Both the position numbers and the translations under genes were made by a program. Positions 43,715 through 52,256 of a DNA stretch of 59,317 bases are shown piece after piece (position 1 is the first letter of the stretch; each line of letters starts with the position of its first letter). This DNA is from Flavobacteriaceae bacterium (GTDB lineage: Bacteria > Bacteroidota > Bacteroidia > Flavobacteriales > Flavobacteriaceae). Under the pieces are notes generated by a model. That model saw only the letters and a program-made list of their open reading frames with translations. It had not been told where the DNA came from and made no database searches. The DNA lies in contig CANHKZ010000002.1 in the NCBI GenBank assembly GCA_947461425.1, positions 1 to 59,317 of the forward strand, given 5' to 3'.

Positions 43715-43746
43715 AAAAATGAAAGCTTTTACTTTCATTTTTTAAT
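43713..43746. terminator. Bidirectional terminator between dnaG and the NarL-type regulator
   Basis: AAATGAAAG / CTTTCATTT with a short TTTTA loop, A-run before and T-run after, between converging genes. Confidence 0.8.
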
Positions 43747-43760
43747 TTTGTAAGTTGCAT

Positions 43761-44390
43761 CTAAACAATCGCTAATGTTTTTGCTTTGTTAACCAAGTCT
43801 ACTAAATTTGTAACATTCAATTTAGTTAGTAAACGGAGTTTGTAAGTACTAATAGTTTTTTCGTTTAGTTTTAAAATATCAGCAATCTCATGATTCTTTT
43901 TTCCGTCGCTTAAATAACGTAATACTTCTACTTCTCGATTTGAAAGTTTGCGGTATACTCTTTCGTTTTTATTTTGTTTAGCTATCAAATCCAGGTTTTT
44001 CTTAATGGTATCATCCATAATAATTTTTCCTTGATGTACTTTAATTATAGCTTCTGCTAAATCCCCAAGTTTTGCAGTTTTATGAATAAAACCAGATGCC
44101 CCCGCTTTAATCGAATTTGGGGCATATATTTGCTCAGTAAGATTAGAGTAAATAATGATTTTTGTTTTTGGAAATTCTTTTAAAATGGATTTAACTTCAA
44201 AAATACTTGTAAGCCCATCTAATTCTAAGTCTATTAAAAGAACATCAATCTCTTTGGTTTGTAAAATCTCTCTTAACATGGAAAAGTTTCCAATATTAGC
44301 GACTATAGAGATATCCGAGTGGTCTTTAAAGTATGACTTTACTCCAAAGTGTACCACTGGAAAATTATCAGCAACACATACTGCTATCAT
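43761..44390 (-). CDS. NarL/FixJ-type response regulator
   Basis: A 209-aa regulator. Receiver 1-120 with acidic residue Asp8 (VADNFPVV), phosphoacceptor Asp54 (LLIDLELDG) and Lys in FIHKTA. LuxR-type helix-turn-helix at about 145-205 (RKLSNREVEVLRYLSDGKKNHEIADILKLNEKTISTYKLRLLTKLNV). No cognate kinase is adjacent. In this group such regulators often pair with distantly encoded kinases. Confidence 0.92.
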   Translation of the reverse strand: MIAVCVADNFPVVHFGVKSYFKDHSDISIVANIGNFSMLREILQTKEIDVLLIDLELDGLTSIFEVKSILKEFPKTKIIIYSNLTEQIYAPNSIKAGASGFIHKTAKLGDLAEAIIKVHQGKIIMDDTIKKNLDLIAKQNKNERVYRKLSNREVEVLRYLSDGKKNHEIADILKLNEKTISTYKLRLLTKLNVTNLVDLVNKAKTLAIV

Positions 44391-44480
44391 AAAATGATTG
44401 TTTAAGAATTATTATTTGTTTTTGGAAAAGTAAAATTAATAAATAAAAACTCTTAACAATTGATAATCAGTTAAAATGTG

Positions 44481-45287
44481 TCATTTTAACGATTGTGGAA
44501 GCAGACAAACTGGAATTGGCTGCATTTTATGCTGATTAATTGTATTTAATCGCTTGTAAATTTCCATAACTTTTTGTTCTCTTTCCGTAAAAGAAGCGGC
44601 CGATTTTTCAAGCTCGTCTTGTTGCATTGCCCATTCTAATTCATCATAACTAGCACCCAACTGGTCTTCATCTGTTCGATTATCGCCAAACAGTCCATCA
44701 GTAGGCGAAGCAGTTACTATTGACTCGGGAATTTTTAAGTAGGCACCCAATGCAAAAACATCCGATTTTAATAAATCAGCGATTGGACTAATGTCAACTC
44801 CGCCATCTCCATACTTTGTATAAAAACCAACACCAAAATCTTCAACTTTATTGCCAGTTCCGGCCACTAATAAACCATAAATTCCACCGTAATAATACAG
44901 TGTAGTCATTCGGATTCGAGCACGAGTATTGGCTAAGGTTAACTGTATTTGATGTGCCTCGGAATCGTTTGGAAAGACTTCTTTGAAAGTTTCAAATACG
45001 GATGTCAGATTGGATTCGGCTCTTGCAACATTAGGGAAACGTTGCATTAATTGGTGGATGTGCTCTCTGCTTCGGGCAACATGACTTTCAGCTTGATGAA
45101 TTGGCATTTCTACGCACACAACTTTCAAACCTGTTTGTGCACAAAGGGTTGAAGTAACTGCTGAATCAACTCCTCCAGAGATTCCAACTACAAAACCATT
45201 CATTTTTGCATTTGTAGCATATGTTTTTAACCAATCAACGATGAATTCATTTACTTTTTCAGCCTGAAGTGTGTTTTTTTTAACCAT
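44481..45287 (-). CDS. nadE: NH3-dependent NAD+ synthetase
   Basis: A 268-aa cytosolic enzyme converting deamido-NAD to NAD with ammonia. The ATP pyrophosphatase P-loop SGGVDS (37-42), ANTRARIRMTTLYYYG, GTGNKVEDFGVGFYTKYGDGGVDISPIADLLKSDV and SPTDGLFGDNRTDEDQLG are all present. No glutaminase domain is fused. It is divergent from gldB, an arrangement kept in Flavobacterium. Confidence 0.95.
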   Translation of the reverse strand: MVKKNTLQAEKVNEFIVDWLKTYATNAKMNGFVVGISGGVDSAVTSTLCAQTGLKVVCVEMPIHQAESHVARSREHIHQLMQRFPNVARAESNLTSVFETFKEVFPNDSEAHQIQLTLANTRARIRMTTLYYYGGIYGLLVAGTGNKVEDFGVGFYTKYGDGGVDISPIADLLKSDVFALGAYLKIPESIVTASPTDGLFGDNRTDEDQLGASYDELEWAMQQDELEKSAASFTEREQKVMEIYKRLNTINQHKMQPIPVCLLPQSLK

Positions 45288-45316
45288 AATAATTTAGGTA
45301 TTAAAATAGAGGAATG

Positions 45317-45324
45317 TATATTTG
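45317..45324 (+). promoter_or_regulatory. Possible -7 element of the gldBC transcript
   Basis: TATATTTG on the plus strand, about 145 nt before the gldB ATG, giving a long leader that contains the inverted repeat at 45343-45401. Confidence 0.35.
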
Positions 45325-45342
45325 CAAAGTGATTTTTAAAAT

Positions 45343-45401
45343 CTACCAAATTTCCTGAATAATTGGAAACAAATTTAATTAATAAATTATGAATTTGGTA
45401 G
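45343..45401 (+). repeat. Inverted repeat in the nadE-gldB spacer
   Basis: CTACCAAATT (45343-45352) and AATTTGGTAG (45392-45401) are perfect 10-bp arms around 39 nt, with a further TTTCC/GGAAA pair inside. It could be an operator or a leader hairpin for gldB. Confidence 0.45.
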
Positions 45402-45469
45402 TATCAAATTAGTTTTTACAAAAACAGTTGGGACTAATCATACAATACAAATGCTATAAAAGAACAGAT

Positions 45470-46432
45470 ATGGTAGCTAAAAGAATTTTGTTTACAATTT
45501 CATTTTGTTTGGTTTTTTTTGGCTGTGATAAAAAAACCGCTGTAGAACAAGCTGTTGTAGCATTACCAGTGGAAATTAAGGTAGAGCGATTTGATCAATT
45601 ATTTTTTGAATCGACACCGAGTGATTTAAAAAAAATCAAGAAACAATATCCCTTTTTTTTCCCTACAGAAGTTCCAGATAGTGTTTGGGAGAATAAAATT
45701 CAAAATCCGCTTTGGCGAGAATTATATCATGAAGTACAAAAAGAGTATGAAAATATTGAACCTTTACGTTCTGAATTAACAGAATTATTTAAACACATAA
45801 AATATTATTTTCCGAAAACTAAAACCCCAAAAGCAATCACCGTAATTGGCGAAATGGATTATAATAGCAAAGCCATTTATGCAGACAGTTTAGTTATTAT
45901 TTCATTAGAATTGTACTTAGGAAAAGATCATAAATTCTATGAATTTCCCAATTATATCAAGCAAAATTTTGAGCCAAAACAAATAATACCTGATGTAGCT
46001 ACCAGTTTTTCAAGCACTAAAATAAATCTTGGTAATGATAAAACAATGTTGAGTCAAATGGTGTATTATGGAAAGCAATTGTACCTCAAAGATTTATTTT
46101 TACCAAATTATTCCGATGCTGAAAAAATGGGATATACCCAAAATGAGATTATTTGGTGTCAAGAAAATGAAGGGTATATTTGGCGTTATTTTTTAGAAAA
46201 TGAATTGTTGTTCAGTGACGAACCTAAATTGCGATCCCGCTTTATAGCTCCAGCTCCCTTTTCGAAATTTTATTTAGAAATTGACAATGAGTCTCCTGGT
46301 CAAGTTGGTGCCTGGATAGGTTGGCAAATCGTTCGCTCATTTGCTGAAAATAATGAGCTCGCGATTGCGGATATATTAAAAATGAATGCTAAAGAATTGT
46401 TTAAAAAATCAAAATATAAACCAAAGAAATAA
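45470..46432 (+). CDS. gldB: Gliding motility lipoprotein GldB
   Basis: A 320-aa lipoprotein: signal peptide MVAKRILFTISFCLVFFGC with lipobox Cys19. The mature protein has the GldB features FDQLFFESTPSDLKKIKKQYPFFFPTEVPDSVW, ITVIGEMDYNSKAIYADSLVIISLELYLGKDHKFYEFPNYIKQNF and SPGQVGAWIGWQIVRSFAENN. It is required for gliding motility in F. johnsoniae, with unknown biochemical role. The track start (TTG 45428) is replaced by ATG 45470. It overlaps gldC by one base (TAATG). Confidence 0.92.
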   Translation: MVAKRILFTISFCLVFFGCDKKTAVEQAVVALPVEIKVERFDQLFFESTPSDLKKIKKQYPFFFPTEVPDSVWENKIQNPLWRELYHEVQKEYENIEPLRSELTELFKHIKYYFPKTKTPKAITVIGEMDYNSKAIYADSLVIISLELYLGKDHKFYEFPNYIKQNFEPKQIIPDVATSFSSTKINLGNDKTMLSQMVYYGKQLYLKDLFLPNYSDAEKMGYTQNEIIWCQENEGYIWRYFLENELLFSDEPKLRSRFIAPAPFSKFYLEIDNESPGQVGAWIGWQIVRSFAENNELAIADILKMNAKELFKKSKYKPKK

Positions 46433-46767
46433 TGTCAGCTATCCTTACTTCAGAAATTAAATTTGAAATTGAATTAGACCAAAACCGTGTTCCTGAAAAA
46501 TTATTTTGGACTGCTCAAGATGGCGGAGTAACTAAAGAAGAAGCCAAAGCGATTATGTTGTCAGTTTGGGATGGTAAGGCCAAGGAGACTATGCGGATTG
46601 ATTTGTGGACCAAAGAAATGCCAGTTGACGAAATGAAAATCTTCTTTCATCAAACTCTAGTTGCTATGGCAGATACTTTCAAACGTGCAACAGATGATGA
46701 AAAAATGGCAGATACTATGAAAGATTTTTGCGACTATTTTGCCGAGAAATTGAAGTTGACAAAATAA
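46432..46767 (+). CDS. gldC: Gliding motility protein GldC
   Basis: A 111-aa cytosolic protein, start MSAILTSEIKFEIELDQNRVPEKLFWTAQDGGV, matching GldC, which aids but is not strictly required for gliding. No signal peptide. It begins within the gldB stop (TAATG), so the pair is translationally coupled, and a terminator follows. Confidence 0.93.
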   Translation: MSAILTSEIKFEIELDQNRVPEKLFWTAQDGGVTKEEAKAIMLSVWDGKAKETMRIDLWTKEMPVDEMKIFFHQTLVAMADTFKRATDDEKMADTMKDFCDYFAEKLKLTK

Positions 46768-46784
46768 AAATAAAATAAATGAAC

Positions 46785-46819
46785 CAAAAAGCCAAAACGA
46801 TTCGTTTTGTCTTTTTTGT
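46785..46819. terminator. Terminator between gldC and engB
   Basis: CAAAACGA / TCGTTTTG core with extending A/T pairs and a T-run on the plus strand. It lies between converging genes and may work on both. Confidence 0.75.
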
Positions 46820-46834
46820 TTTTGTTATACAGAT

Positions 46835-47455
46835 TTAAAATTCGTTTTGGTTTTTAAATACTTCTTGATTGACTTCGTCAATATAATTTAAAACGTCTTC
46901 TTTTCCTGTAAATTCTGTAGCTGAAGTTACAAAGTATTGTGGCATTTCAGCCCAATTATTGGCAAACATTTTCTTTTTATAAGCTGCTACATGAGAATCG
47001 ATTTTTACTTTACTTATTTTGTCTGCTTTGGTAAAAATGATACAAAAAGGTATTTCACTTTCTCCCATATACGACATGAATTCAATATCGATATTTTGTG
47101 CTTCATGACGGATGTCTATCAACACAAAAGCACAAACTAATTGTTCCCGAGTTTCAAAATAATCGGTTATGAATTGCTGGAATATCGACTTTGTTTTTTT
47201 AGAAACTTTGGCATATCCATAACCAGGTAAATCAACCAAAAACCAATTTTTGTTTATCAAAAAGTGGTTAATTAATTGTGTTTTACCAGGTCTTCCTGAG
47301 GTTTTAGCTAAACTTTTATGATTAGTCAACATATTGATAAGAGAGGATTTCCCTACGTTAGAACGACCAATAAAGGCATATTCGGGTAAATAATCTTTCG
47401 GACATTTATCAACTTGTGAGTTGCTAATGATAAATTCAGCAGTAGTAATTTTCAT
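46835..47455 (-). CDS. engB: Ribosome-biogenesis GTP-binding protein EngB (YsxC/YihA)
   Basis: A 206-aa TRAFAC GTPase for large-subunit assembly. G1 GRSNVGKSSLI (31-41), G2 Thr in KTSGRPGKTQ, G3 DLPGYGYAKV, G4 FTKADK and G5 SATE are all intact. It follows the alpha/beta-hydrolase gene by 20 nt and is probably cotranscribed with it. Confidence 0.95.
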   Translation of the reverse strand: MKITTAEFIISNSQVDKCPKDYLPEYAFIGRSNVGKSSLINMLTNHKSLAKTSGRPGKTQLINHFLINKNWFLVDLPGYGYAKVSKKTKSIFQQFITDYFETREQLVCAFVLIDIRHEAQNIDIEFMSYMGESEIPFCIIFTKADKISKVKIDSHVAAYKKKMFANNWAEMPQYFVTSATEFTGKEDVLNYIDEVNQEVFKNQNEF

Positions 47456-47475
47456 ATAATATTTATTATACTGTT

Positions 47476-48249
47476 TTAAGAAATGGGTTGGTACACATTA
47501 GTTAACCAATCTTCTAAAACGCTATTGAATTCCTCAGGGTGTTCCATCATAGCAGCATGCCCACATTTGTCAATCCAGTATAAAGTTGAATTAGGCAATA
47601 GTCGGTTGAATTCATTTGCTACCTCTGGGGGTGTAACTTTATCATTTCGTCCCCAAATGATACAGGTTGGGACGTTCATTTTTGGAAGATCTTTTGCCAT
47701 ATTGTGTCGAATGGCACTTTTAGCAATAGTGAGCGTCTTGATTAATTTCATTCGGTCATTTACAGTCGCATAAACCTCTTCTACTAGTTCTGGTGTGGCT
47801 ACTTTAGGATCATAAAAAACATCCTCAGCTTTTTTCTTTATGTACTCGTAATCACCTCTTTTAGGATAACTATCACCCATGGCACTTTCATATAAACCAG
47901 AGCTTCCAGTAATCACTAAACCAGCTACTTTTTCAGGATACATTTTGGTATGATACAAAGCTATATGACCTCCAAGCGAATTACCCAATAAAATTACGCT
48001 ATCCAATCCTTTAAATGTAATAAAATCTTTTACGTATTTGGCAAATGCTTTAACATTAGTCCTCAAAAGGCTTTGCGTATAAATTGGTAAATCAGGAATG
48101 ATTATTTTGTAACCTTTGTTTGCGAAATAATTAGCAACTCCATCAAAATTACTTAAGCCTCCCATTAGTCCATGTAAGATAATAATTGGAGTTCCCTCAC
48201 CGTCTTCAAAATAACTGTATTTACCTTCTTTTTTATAGTGTTGTTCCAT
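47476..48249 (-). CDS. Alpha/beta hydrolase
   Basis: A 257-aa cytosolic hydrolase. HGLMGG oxyanion region (26-31), nucleophile elbow LGNSLGGH (Ser near 93), acid in WGRNDKVTP and catalytic His in CGHAAMMEHP. No signal peptide. Substrate unknown. It precedes engB by 20 nt and has a TATATTTG promoter 28 nt upstream. Confidence 0.9.
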   Translation of the reverse strand: MEQHYKKEGKYSYFEDGEGTPIIILHGLMGGLSNFDGVANYFANKGYKIIIPDLPIYTQSLLRTNVKAFAKYVKDFITFKGLDSVILLGNSLGGHIALYHTKMYPEKVAGLVITGSSGLYESAMGDSYPKRGDYEYIKKKAEDVFYDPKVATPELVEEVYATVNDRMKLIKTLTIAKSAIRHNMAKDLPKMNVPTCIIWGRNDKVTPPEVANEFNRLLPNSTLYWIDKCGHAAMMEHPEEFNSVLEDWLTNVYQPIS

Positions 48250-48277
48250 TTTTCGGATCCCTATTTTTCAATTTTGA

Positions 48278-48285
48278 CAAATATA
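48278..48285 (-). promoter_or_regulatory. -7 promoter element for hydrolase-engB
   Basis: TATATTTG on the minus strand, 28 nt before the hydrolase ATG at 48249. Confidence 0.45.
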
Positions 48286-48461
48286 GGATTTAATACAGAA
48301 ATATTAATTTCTGAAGCTCTTTTTTAATTATTTAATCCTTTTTTCTTATAAAAAGGACTTATTTTTTAATTCTTGCGGCTGGTTTAAGACTCTTTTATAA
48401 ACAGGTTTAAATTAGTTTTTAAACCGTTGATTCTCTAAAAAATAAGGCTTTTAGGCCCAAA

Positions 48462-48507
48462 GTGGGTAAACTTATTAACAAAGTGGTATATTGTGGTAAA
48501 ATGTGGT
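48462..48507 (+). promoter_or_regulatory. Candidate MraZ operator: GTGG[T/G] direct repeats at 10-bp spacing
   Basis: GTGGT starts at 48483, 48493 and 48503, exactly 10 bp apart (5-bp box plus 5-bp spacer), with GTGGG at 48462, two turns further up. The geometry equals the known E. coli MraZ operator (TGGGN repeats with 5-nt spacers). They lie just upstream of the mraZ -7 element, so autoregulation of the dcw cluster is inferred. Confidence 0.6.
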
Positions 48508-48528
48508 AAAATATTTTATATTTTTGCT

Positions 48529-48536
48529 AAGAATCA
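48529..48536 (+). promoter_or_regulatory. -7 promoter element of the dcw cluster (mraZ promoter)
   Basis: TATTTTTG, 15 nt before the mraZ TTG start codon and 26 bp after the start of the last GTGGT box. Confidence 0.55.
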
Positions 48537-48551
48537 TTTAAATCTAATTTT

Positions 48552-49025
48552 TTGAACACAATTGTAGGAACATATGAATGTAAAGTTGATGCTAAAGGGA
48601 GGGTATTGTTACCATCTCCTTTGAAAAAGCAATTAGCTTCTTCATTGCAAGAAGGTTTTGTATTGAAGCGTTCCGTTTTTCAGCCTTGTTTGGAATTGTA
48701 TCCAATGCAGGAGTGGAATTTAATGATGCAAAAAATCAACAAGTTGAACCGTTTTGTAAAAAAGAATAATGATTTTATTCGTCGTTTTACCGCGGGTGTA
48801 AAGGTGGTCGAAATTGATGCTTTAGGACGATTATTAGTGCCTAAAGATTTAGTAGGATTTTCAAGTATTACTAAAGATGTTGTTTTTTCTTCAGCAGTTA
48901 ATATTGTTGAAATTTGGGATAAAGACTTGTATGAAAAATCAATAAATGGAGAAGATATTGATTTTGCTGATTTGGCTGAAGATGTTATGGGTAATGTAAA
49001 TGATGATTACAATGGAATATCATAA
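48552..49025 (+). CDS. mraZ: Division/cell-wall cluster transcriptional regulator MraZ
   Basis: A 157-aa protein with two AbrB-like SpoVT repeats (about 5-55 GTYECKVDAKGRVLLPSPLKKQL and 78-125 GVKVVEIDALGRLLVPKDLVGF). It forms a ring that binds direct repeats before its own gene and regulates the dcw cluster. The start codon is TTG: the family-like N-terminus MNTIVGTYECKVDAKGR begins there, and the nearby ATG is out of frame. The gene end overlaps rsmH. Confidence 0.93.
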   Translation: MNTIVGTYECKVDAKGRVLLPSPLKKQLASSLQEGFVLKRSVFQPCLELYPMQEWNLMMQKINKLNRFVKKNNDFIRRFTAGVKVVEIDALGRLLVPKDLVGFSSITKDVVFSSAVNIVEIWDKDLYEKSINGEDIDFADLAEDVMGNVNDDYNGIS

Positions 49026-49908
49026 TCCGGTTTTGTTGCATGAGTCGGTAGACGGTTTGAATATTAAACCAGACGGTATTTATGTAGATGTCACTTTTGG
49101 AGGCGGCGGTCATTCAAAAGAGATTTTAAATCGACTTGGTCCCAATGGAAAGTTATTTGCCTTTGATCAGGATGAAGATGCTTTGGCGAATACTTTAGAA
49201 GACAATCGCTTTGTTTTAATCAATGAAAATTTCAGATTTATCAAACGTTTTTTACGCTTTCATAATGTTAAATCTGTTGACGGAATATTGGGGGACCTCG
49301 GAGTTTCTTCACATCAATTTGATGTAGCCGAAAGAGGTTTTTCAACTCGGTTTGATGCCGAATTGGATATGAGAATGAGTCAAAAAAATGATTTAAGCGC
49401 ATACAGAGTTGTTAATGAGTATGACGAAGAGAGTTTAAGAAGGGTTTTTTTGGATTATGGTGAGTTGAAAAATGCACCCGCAATTGCTAGAGTGATTTTG
49501 GAAGCAAGAGAAAAAATGCCTATTAGAAATACAGAGCAATTAAAGCAAGTGTTGAGTCGTTTTTTACCAGCGCACAAAAGCCATAAAATTTTAGCTCAAA
49601 TGTACCAAGCAATTCGAATTGAGGTGAATTTAGAGATGGATGTTCTAAAAGAATTTCTAGAGCAGTCTTTGGAAATATTGAATGTAGAAGGACGTTTAAG
49701 TGTCATTTCGTACCACTCTCTTGAAGACCGATTGGTGAAGCGTTTTGTTAAAAACGGAATGTTTGAGGGTGAGCCAGAACGGGATTTTTTCGGAAATTTT
49801 TCTGTTCCTTTTAAAACTATTGGAAAACTAATTGTTCCTAATGAAGAAGAAATTAGAGAAAATAATAGGGCGCGAAGTGCTAAATTAAGAATTGCCGAAA
49901 AAATATAA
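49012..49908 (+). CDS. rsmH: 16S rRNA (cytosine1402-N4)-methyltransferase RsmH (MraW)
   Basis: A 298-aa SAM enzyme methylating C1402 of 16S rRNA. Start MEYHNPVLLHESVDGL is the family N-terminus; in-frame ATGs at 49000 and 49003 are possible alternatives. SAM motif YVDVTFGGGGHSKEIL, then GILGDLGVSSHQFD, MRM, and the C-terminal ISYHSLEDRLVKRF. It overlaps the mraZ end by 14 bp, suggesting coupling. Confidence 0.95.
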   Translation: MEYHNPVLLHESVDGLNIKPDGIYVDVTFGGGGHSKEILNRLGPNGKLFAFDQDEDALANTLEDNRFVLINENFRFIKRFLRFHNVKSVDGILGDLGVSSHQFDVAERGFSTRFDAELDMRMSQKNDLSAYRVVNEYDEESLRRVFLDYGELKNAPAIARVILEAREKMPIRNTEQLKQVLSRFLPAHKSHKILAQMYQAIRIEVNLEMDVLKEFLEQSLEILNVEGRLSVISYHSLEDRLVKRFVKNGMFEGEPERDFFGNFSVPFKTIGKLIVPNEEEIRENNRARSAKLRIAEKI

Positions 49909-49917
49909 TACTAGAAT

Positions 49918-50265
49918 ATGAAAAATGGTGTTTATGGCATATTAAAAGCGCGATTTCTTCTTGATGAAGATGCAATAAAAAACTGGCGGTTTATAGTGTT
50001 TATAATTTTCTTGGTTATTGTTATGATTTACAATACGCAAAGTTACGAGAAAAAAGTATTCCGTATCTCAGAGCTTACCAATGAAGTAAAAGAATTGCGT
50101 TCTGAATTTGTAGACAGACGTTCTGAATTAATGAAGTTAAAAATGGAGTCAACCGTTGCAAGACAAATGGAAGCCAGGCAAATACTTCCATCAACAGTGC
50201 CTCCTATTAAAATTAAAGTAGTTAAAGAAGTAGAAAAAGGTTTTTTTGATAATTTATGGCAATAG
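49918..50265 (+). CDS. ftsL: FtsL-like cell-division protein
   Basis: A 115-aa bitopic protein: cytosolic head, one membrane helix at about 24-42 (WRFIVFIIFLVIVMIYN) and a periplasmic coiled coil (ISELTNEVKELRSEFVDRRSELMKLKMES). Sequence is poorly conserved in FtsL proteins; the assignment rests on topology and place between rsmH and ftsI. It overlaps the PBP gene by 10 bp. Confidence 0.85.
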   Translation: MKNGVYGILKARFLLDEDAIKNWRFIVFIIFLVIVMIYNTQSYEKKVFRISELTNEVKELRSEFVDRRSELMKLKMESTVARQMEARQILPSTVPPIKIKVVKEVEKGFFDNLWQ

Positions 50266-52256
50266 AAGATAAACATATTTCGTATCGAATTTATCTCGTG
50301 GCTTTCGCTATGTTTTTGATGGCGGTTGCTATTGTCTTCAAATTAACAAATATTCAGTGGGTTCAAGGAGATTATTATCGAAAAAAAGCCAAAGAAAAAA
50401 CCGTTCAAAATTTTAAGATTCATGCCAATAAAGGTAATATTTATTCGTCAGACGGAAGTTTGTTGGCTACTTCAATTCCAAATTATGAAATTCGTTTTGA
50501 TGCTTATGTCCCAAAATCAGAATTATTCACAAGTACGGTAGACTCTTTGTCAGATTCATTAGCTTATTTACTTGGAAAACCATCAAATTATTATGAAAAA
50601 GCTTTGCGTAAAGCCAGAGCCTCAAACAACAGGTATTTTTTAATAGCTCGTGGTTTGAGTTATACCGATTATGTTAAAATAAAAGGTTTTCCATTATTTA
50701 AGGAAGGAGCAAATAAAGGCGGAATTATTGTTAAGCCTGAACCTGTTCGGGAATATCCTATTGGTAGAATTGCTGAAAGAACGATCGGGTATGAAAGAAT
50801 GAGGCCAGACAGTACTCCTGATGGAAAAGGAATTGAATGGGCATATAGGAACTACTTAAATGGTAAAGATGGGAAGATTTTAAAACAAAAAATTGCGAAA
50901 GGGCAGTGGAAGCCAATTCGAGATTTTAACGAAGTTGACCCTGTAGATGGATATGATGTTATTTCGACTATAGATGTTTTTATTCAAGATATAGCACATC
51001 ATGCTCTATTAAAGCAATTGGAAGAGTATGAAGCAGAACACGGTTGTGTGGTGGTAATGGAAACCAAAACAGGTCATATTAAAGCAATATCAAACTTAGG
51101 AAGACTAAGTGATGGAAGCTATAACGAAACTCAAAATTTTGCTATTATTGAAGCACATGATCCTGGATCCACATTCAAATTAGTTGATTTGATGGCCGTT
51201 TTGGAAGACAAAGTAGCTGATACGAGTACCGTTTTTGATGCCAAAGGCGGAGTAATAACTTACTTTGGGCAAAATGTAGAAGATTCTCACAAAGGAATGG
51301 GAAGAGTTTCTTTAGGACATGGATTTGAAGTTTCTTCAAACACAATAATGGTGCAATCGGTTTACAACAATTACAAAAATAATCCTTCAAAATTTATAAA
51401 ACATATTGAAGATTGGGGATTAGATAAAAAAATCGGTTTAGAATTAAAAGGAGAAGCAACACCAATAATTCCGAAACCAGGACAAGCTAGATGGTCCAAA
51501 ATTTCACTCCCATGGATGGCTTTTGGATATGGAATTAACATCACACCCATGCAAACGCTGACTTTTTATAATTCGGTAGCAAACAATGGTGTGATGGTAA
51601 AGCCGCAATTAGTATCAGAAATTAAAAAATGGAATACCACAATTAAAAAATTTGATACTCAGGTAATGAATCCCAGAGTTTGTTCACCTGAAACATTAAA
51701 AAAAGTACGTGCCTTGTTAGAAAACGTTGTTAAACGCGGAACTGCAAAATCCTTGTTTACTAAAGAGTTTCCGATGGCAGGAAAAACTGGAACTGCACAG
51801 ATGAATTACGGTAATAAATCTGGTTCAGGTATGTACTATGCATCTTCATTTGTAGGTTATTTTCCTGCAAACAAGCCACAATACACCTGTATAGTAATGG
51901 TTCATAGGCCAAACACAGCCCATAACAATTACTATGGAGCTGATGTTGCGGGACCCGTTTTTAAGCGAATTGCTCAAAAAATATTTACAGATGCACCCTC
52001 AACTAATACCATAAAAAAAATAGATAAAAGAATTCAAAAACAAGAATTGGATTATGCTGTCTTTAATAAAATTTCTCAAAAACGCCAAAACACAATTCCT
52101 AATGTAAGGGGAATGTCTGGAATGGATGCGCTGGCTTTATTAGAAAATATGGGGATCAGAGTTAAAATGAAAGGTTTTGGAAAAGTCAAAAAACAATCCT
52201 TACAAGCAGGACAAAATATAGCAAAGAACACAATTATAGTATTAGAATTATCGTGA
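50256..52256 (+). CDS. ftsI: Division-specific penicillin-binding transpeptidase with PASTA domain
   Basis: A 666-aa class B PBP crosslinking septal peptidoglycan. Membrane anchor at about 12-30, dimerisation domain to about 225, transpeptidase with SxxK Ser305-Lys308 (DPGSTFKL), SxN at 360-362 (VSSNTIM) and KTG near 508 (AGKTGTAQ). A single C-terminal PASTA domain (TIPNVRGMSGMDALALLENMGIRVKMKGFG) is usual in Bacteroidota. It overlaps ftsL by 10 bp and murE by 4 bp. Confidence 0.94.
   Translation: MAIEDKHISYRIYLVAFAMFLMAVAIVFKLTNIQWVQGDYYRKKAKEKTVQNFKIHANKGNIYSSDGSLLATSIPNYEIRFDAYVPKSELFTSTVDSLSDSLAYLLGKPSNYYEKALRKARASNNRYFLIARGLSYTDYVKIKGFPLFKEGANKGGIIVKPEPVREYPIGRIAERTIGYERMRPDSTPDGKGIEWAYRNYLNGKDGKILKQKIAKGQWKPIRDFNEVDPVDGYDVISTIDVFIQDIAHHALLKQLEEYEAEHGCVVVMETKTGHIKAISNLGRLSDGSYNETQNFAIIEAHDPGSTFKLVDLMAVLEDKVADTSTVFDAKGGVITYFGQNVEDSHKGMGRVSLGHGFEVSSNTIMVQSVYNNYKNNPSKFIKHIEDWGLDKKIGLELKGEATPIIPKPGQARWSKISLPWMAFGYGINITPMQTLTFYNSVANNGVMVKPQLVSEIKKWNTTIKKFDTQVMNPRVCSPETLKKVRALLENVVKRGTAKSLFTKEFPMAGKTGTAQMNYGNKSGSGMYYASSFVGYFPANKPQYTCIVMVHRPNTAHNNYYGADVAGPVFKRIAQKIFTDAPSTNTIKKIDKRIQKQELDYAVFNKISQKRQNTIPNVRGMSGMDALALLENMGIRVKMKGFGKVKKQSLQAGQNIAKNTIIVLELS

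Larger units (their letters stand above)
48250..48551. other. Divergent regulatory region between the hydrolase and mraZ
   Basis: A 302-bp spacer without genes. It holds the hydrolase promoter (48278-48285), an AT-rich hairpin TCCTTTTT/AAAAAGGA at 48336-48357 of unknown use, the MraZ-box repeats (48462-48507) and the mraZ -7 element (48529-48536). Confidence 0.7.

Noticed and set aside
48336-48357. TCCTTTTT/AAAAAGGA hairpin in the hydrolase-mraZ spacer as a terminator
   Set aside because: Both flanking genes point away from it, so nothing needs terminating; its AT-only arms are expected by chance in this base composition.
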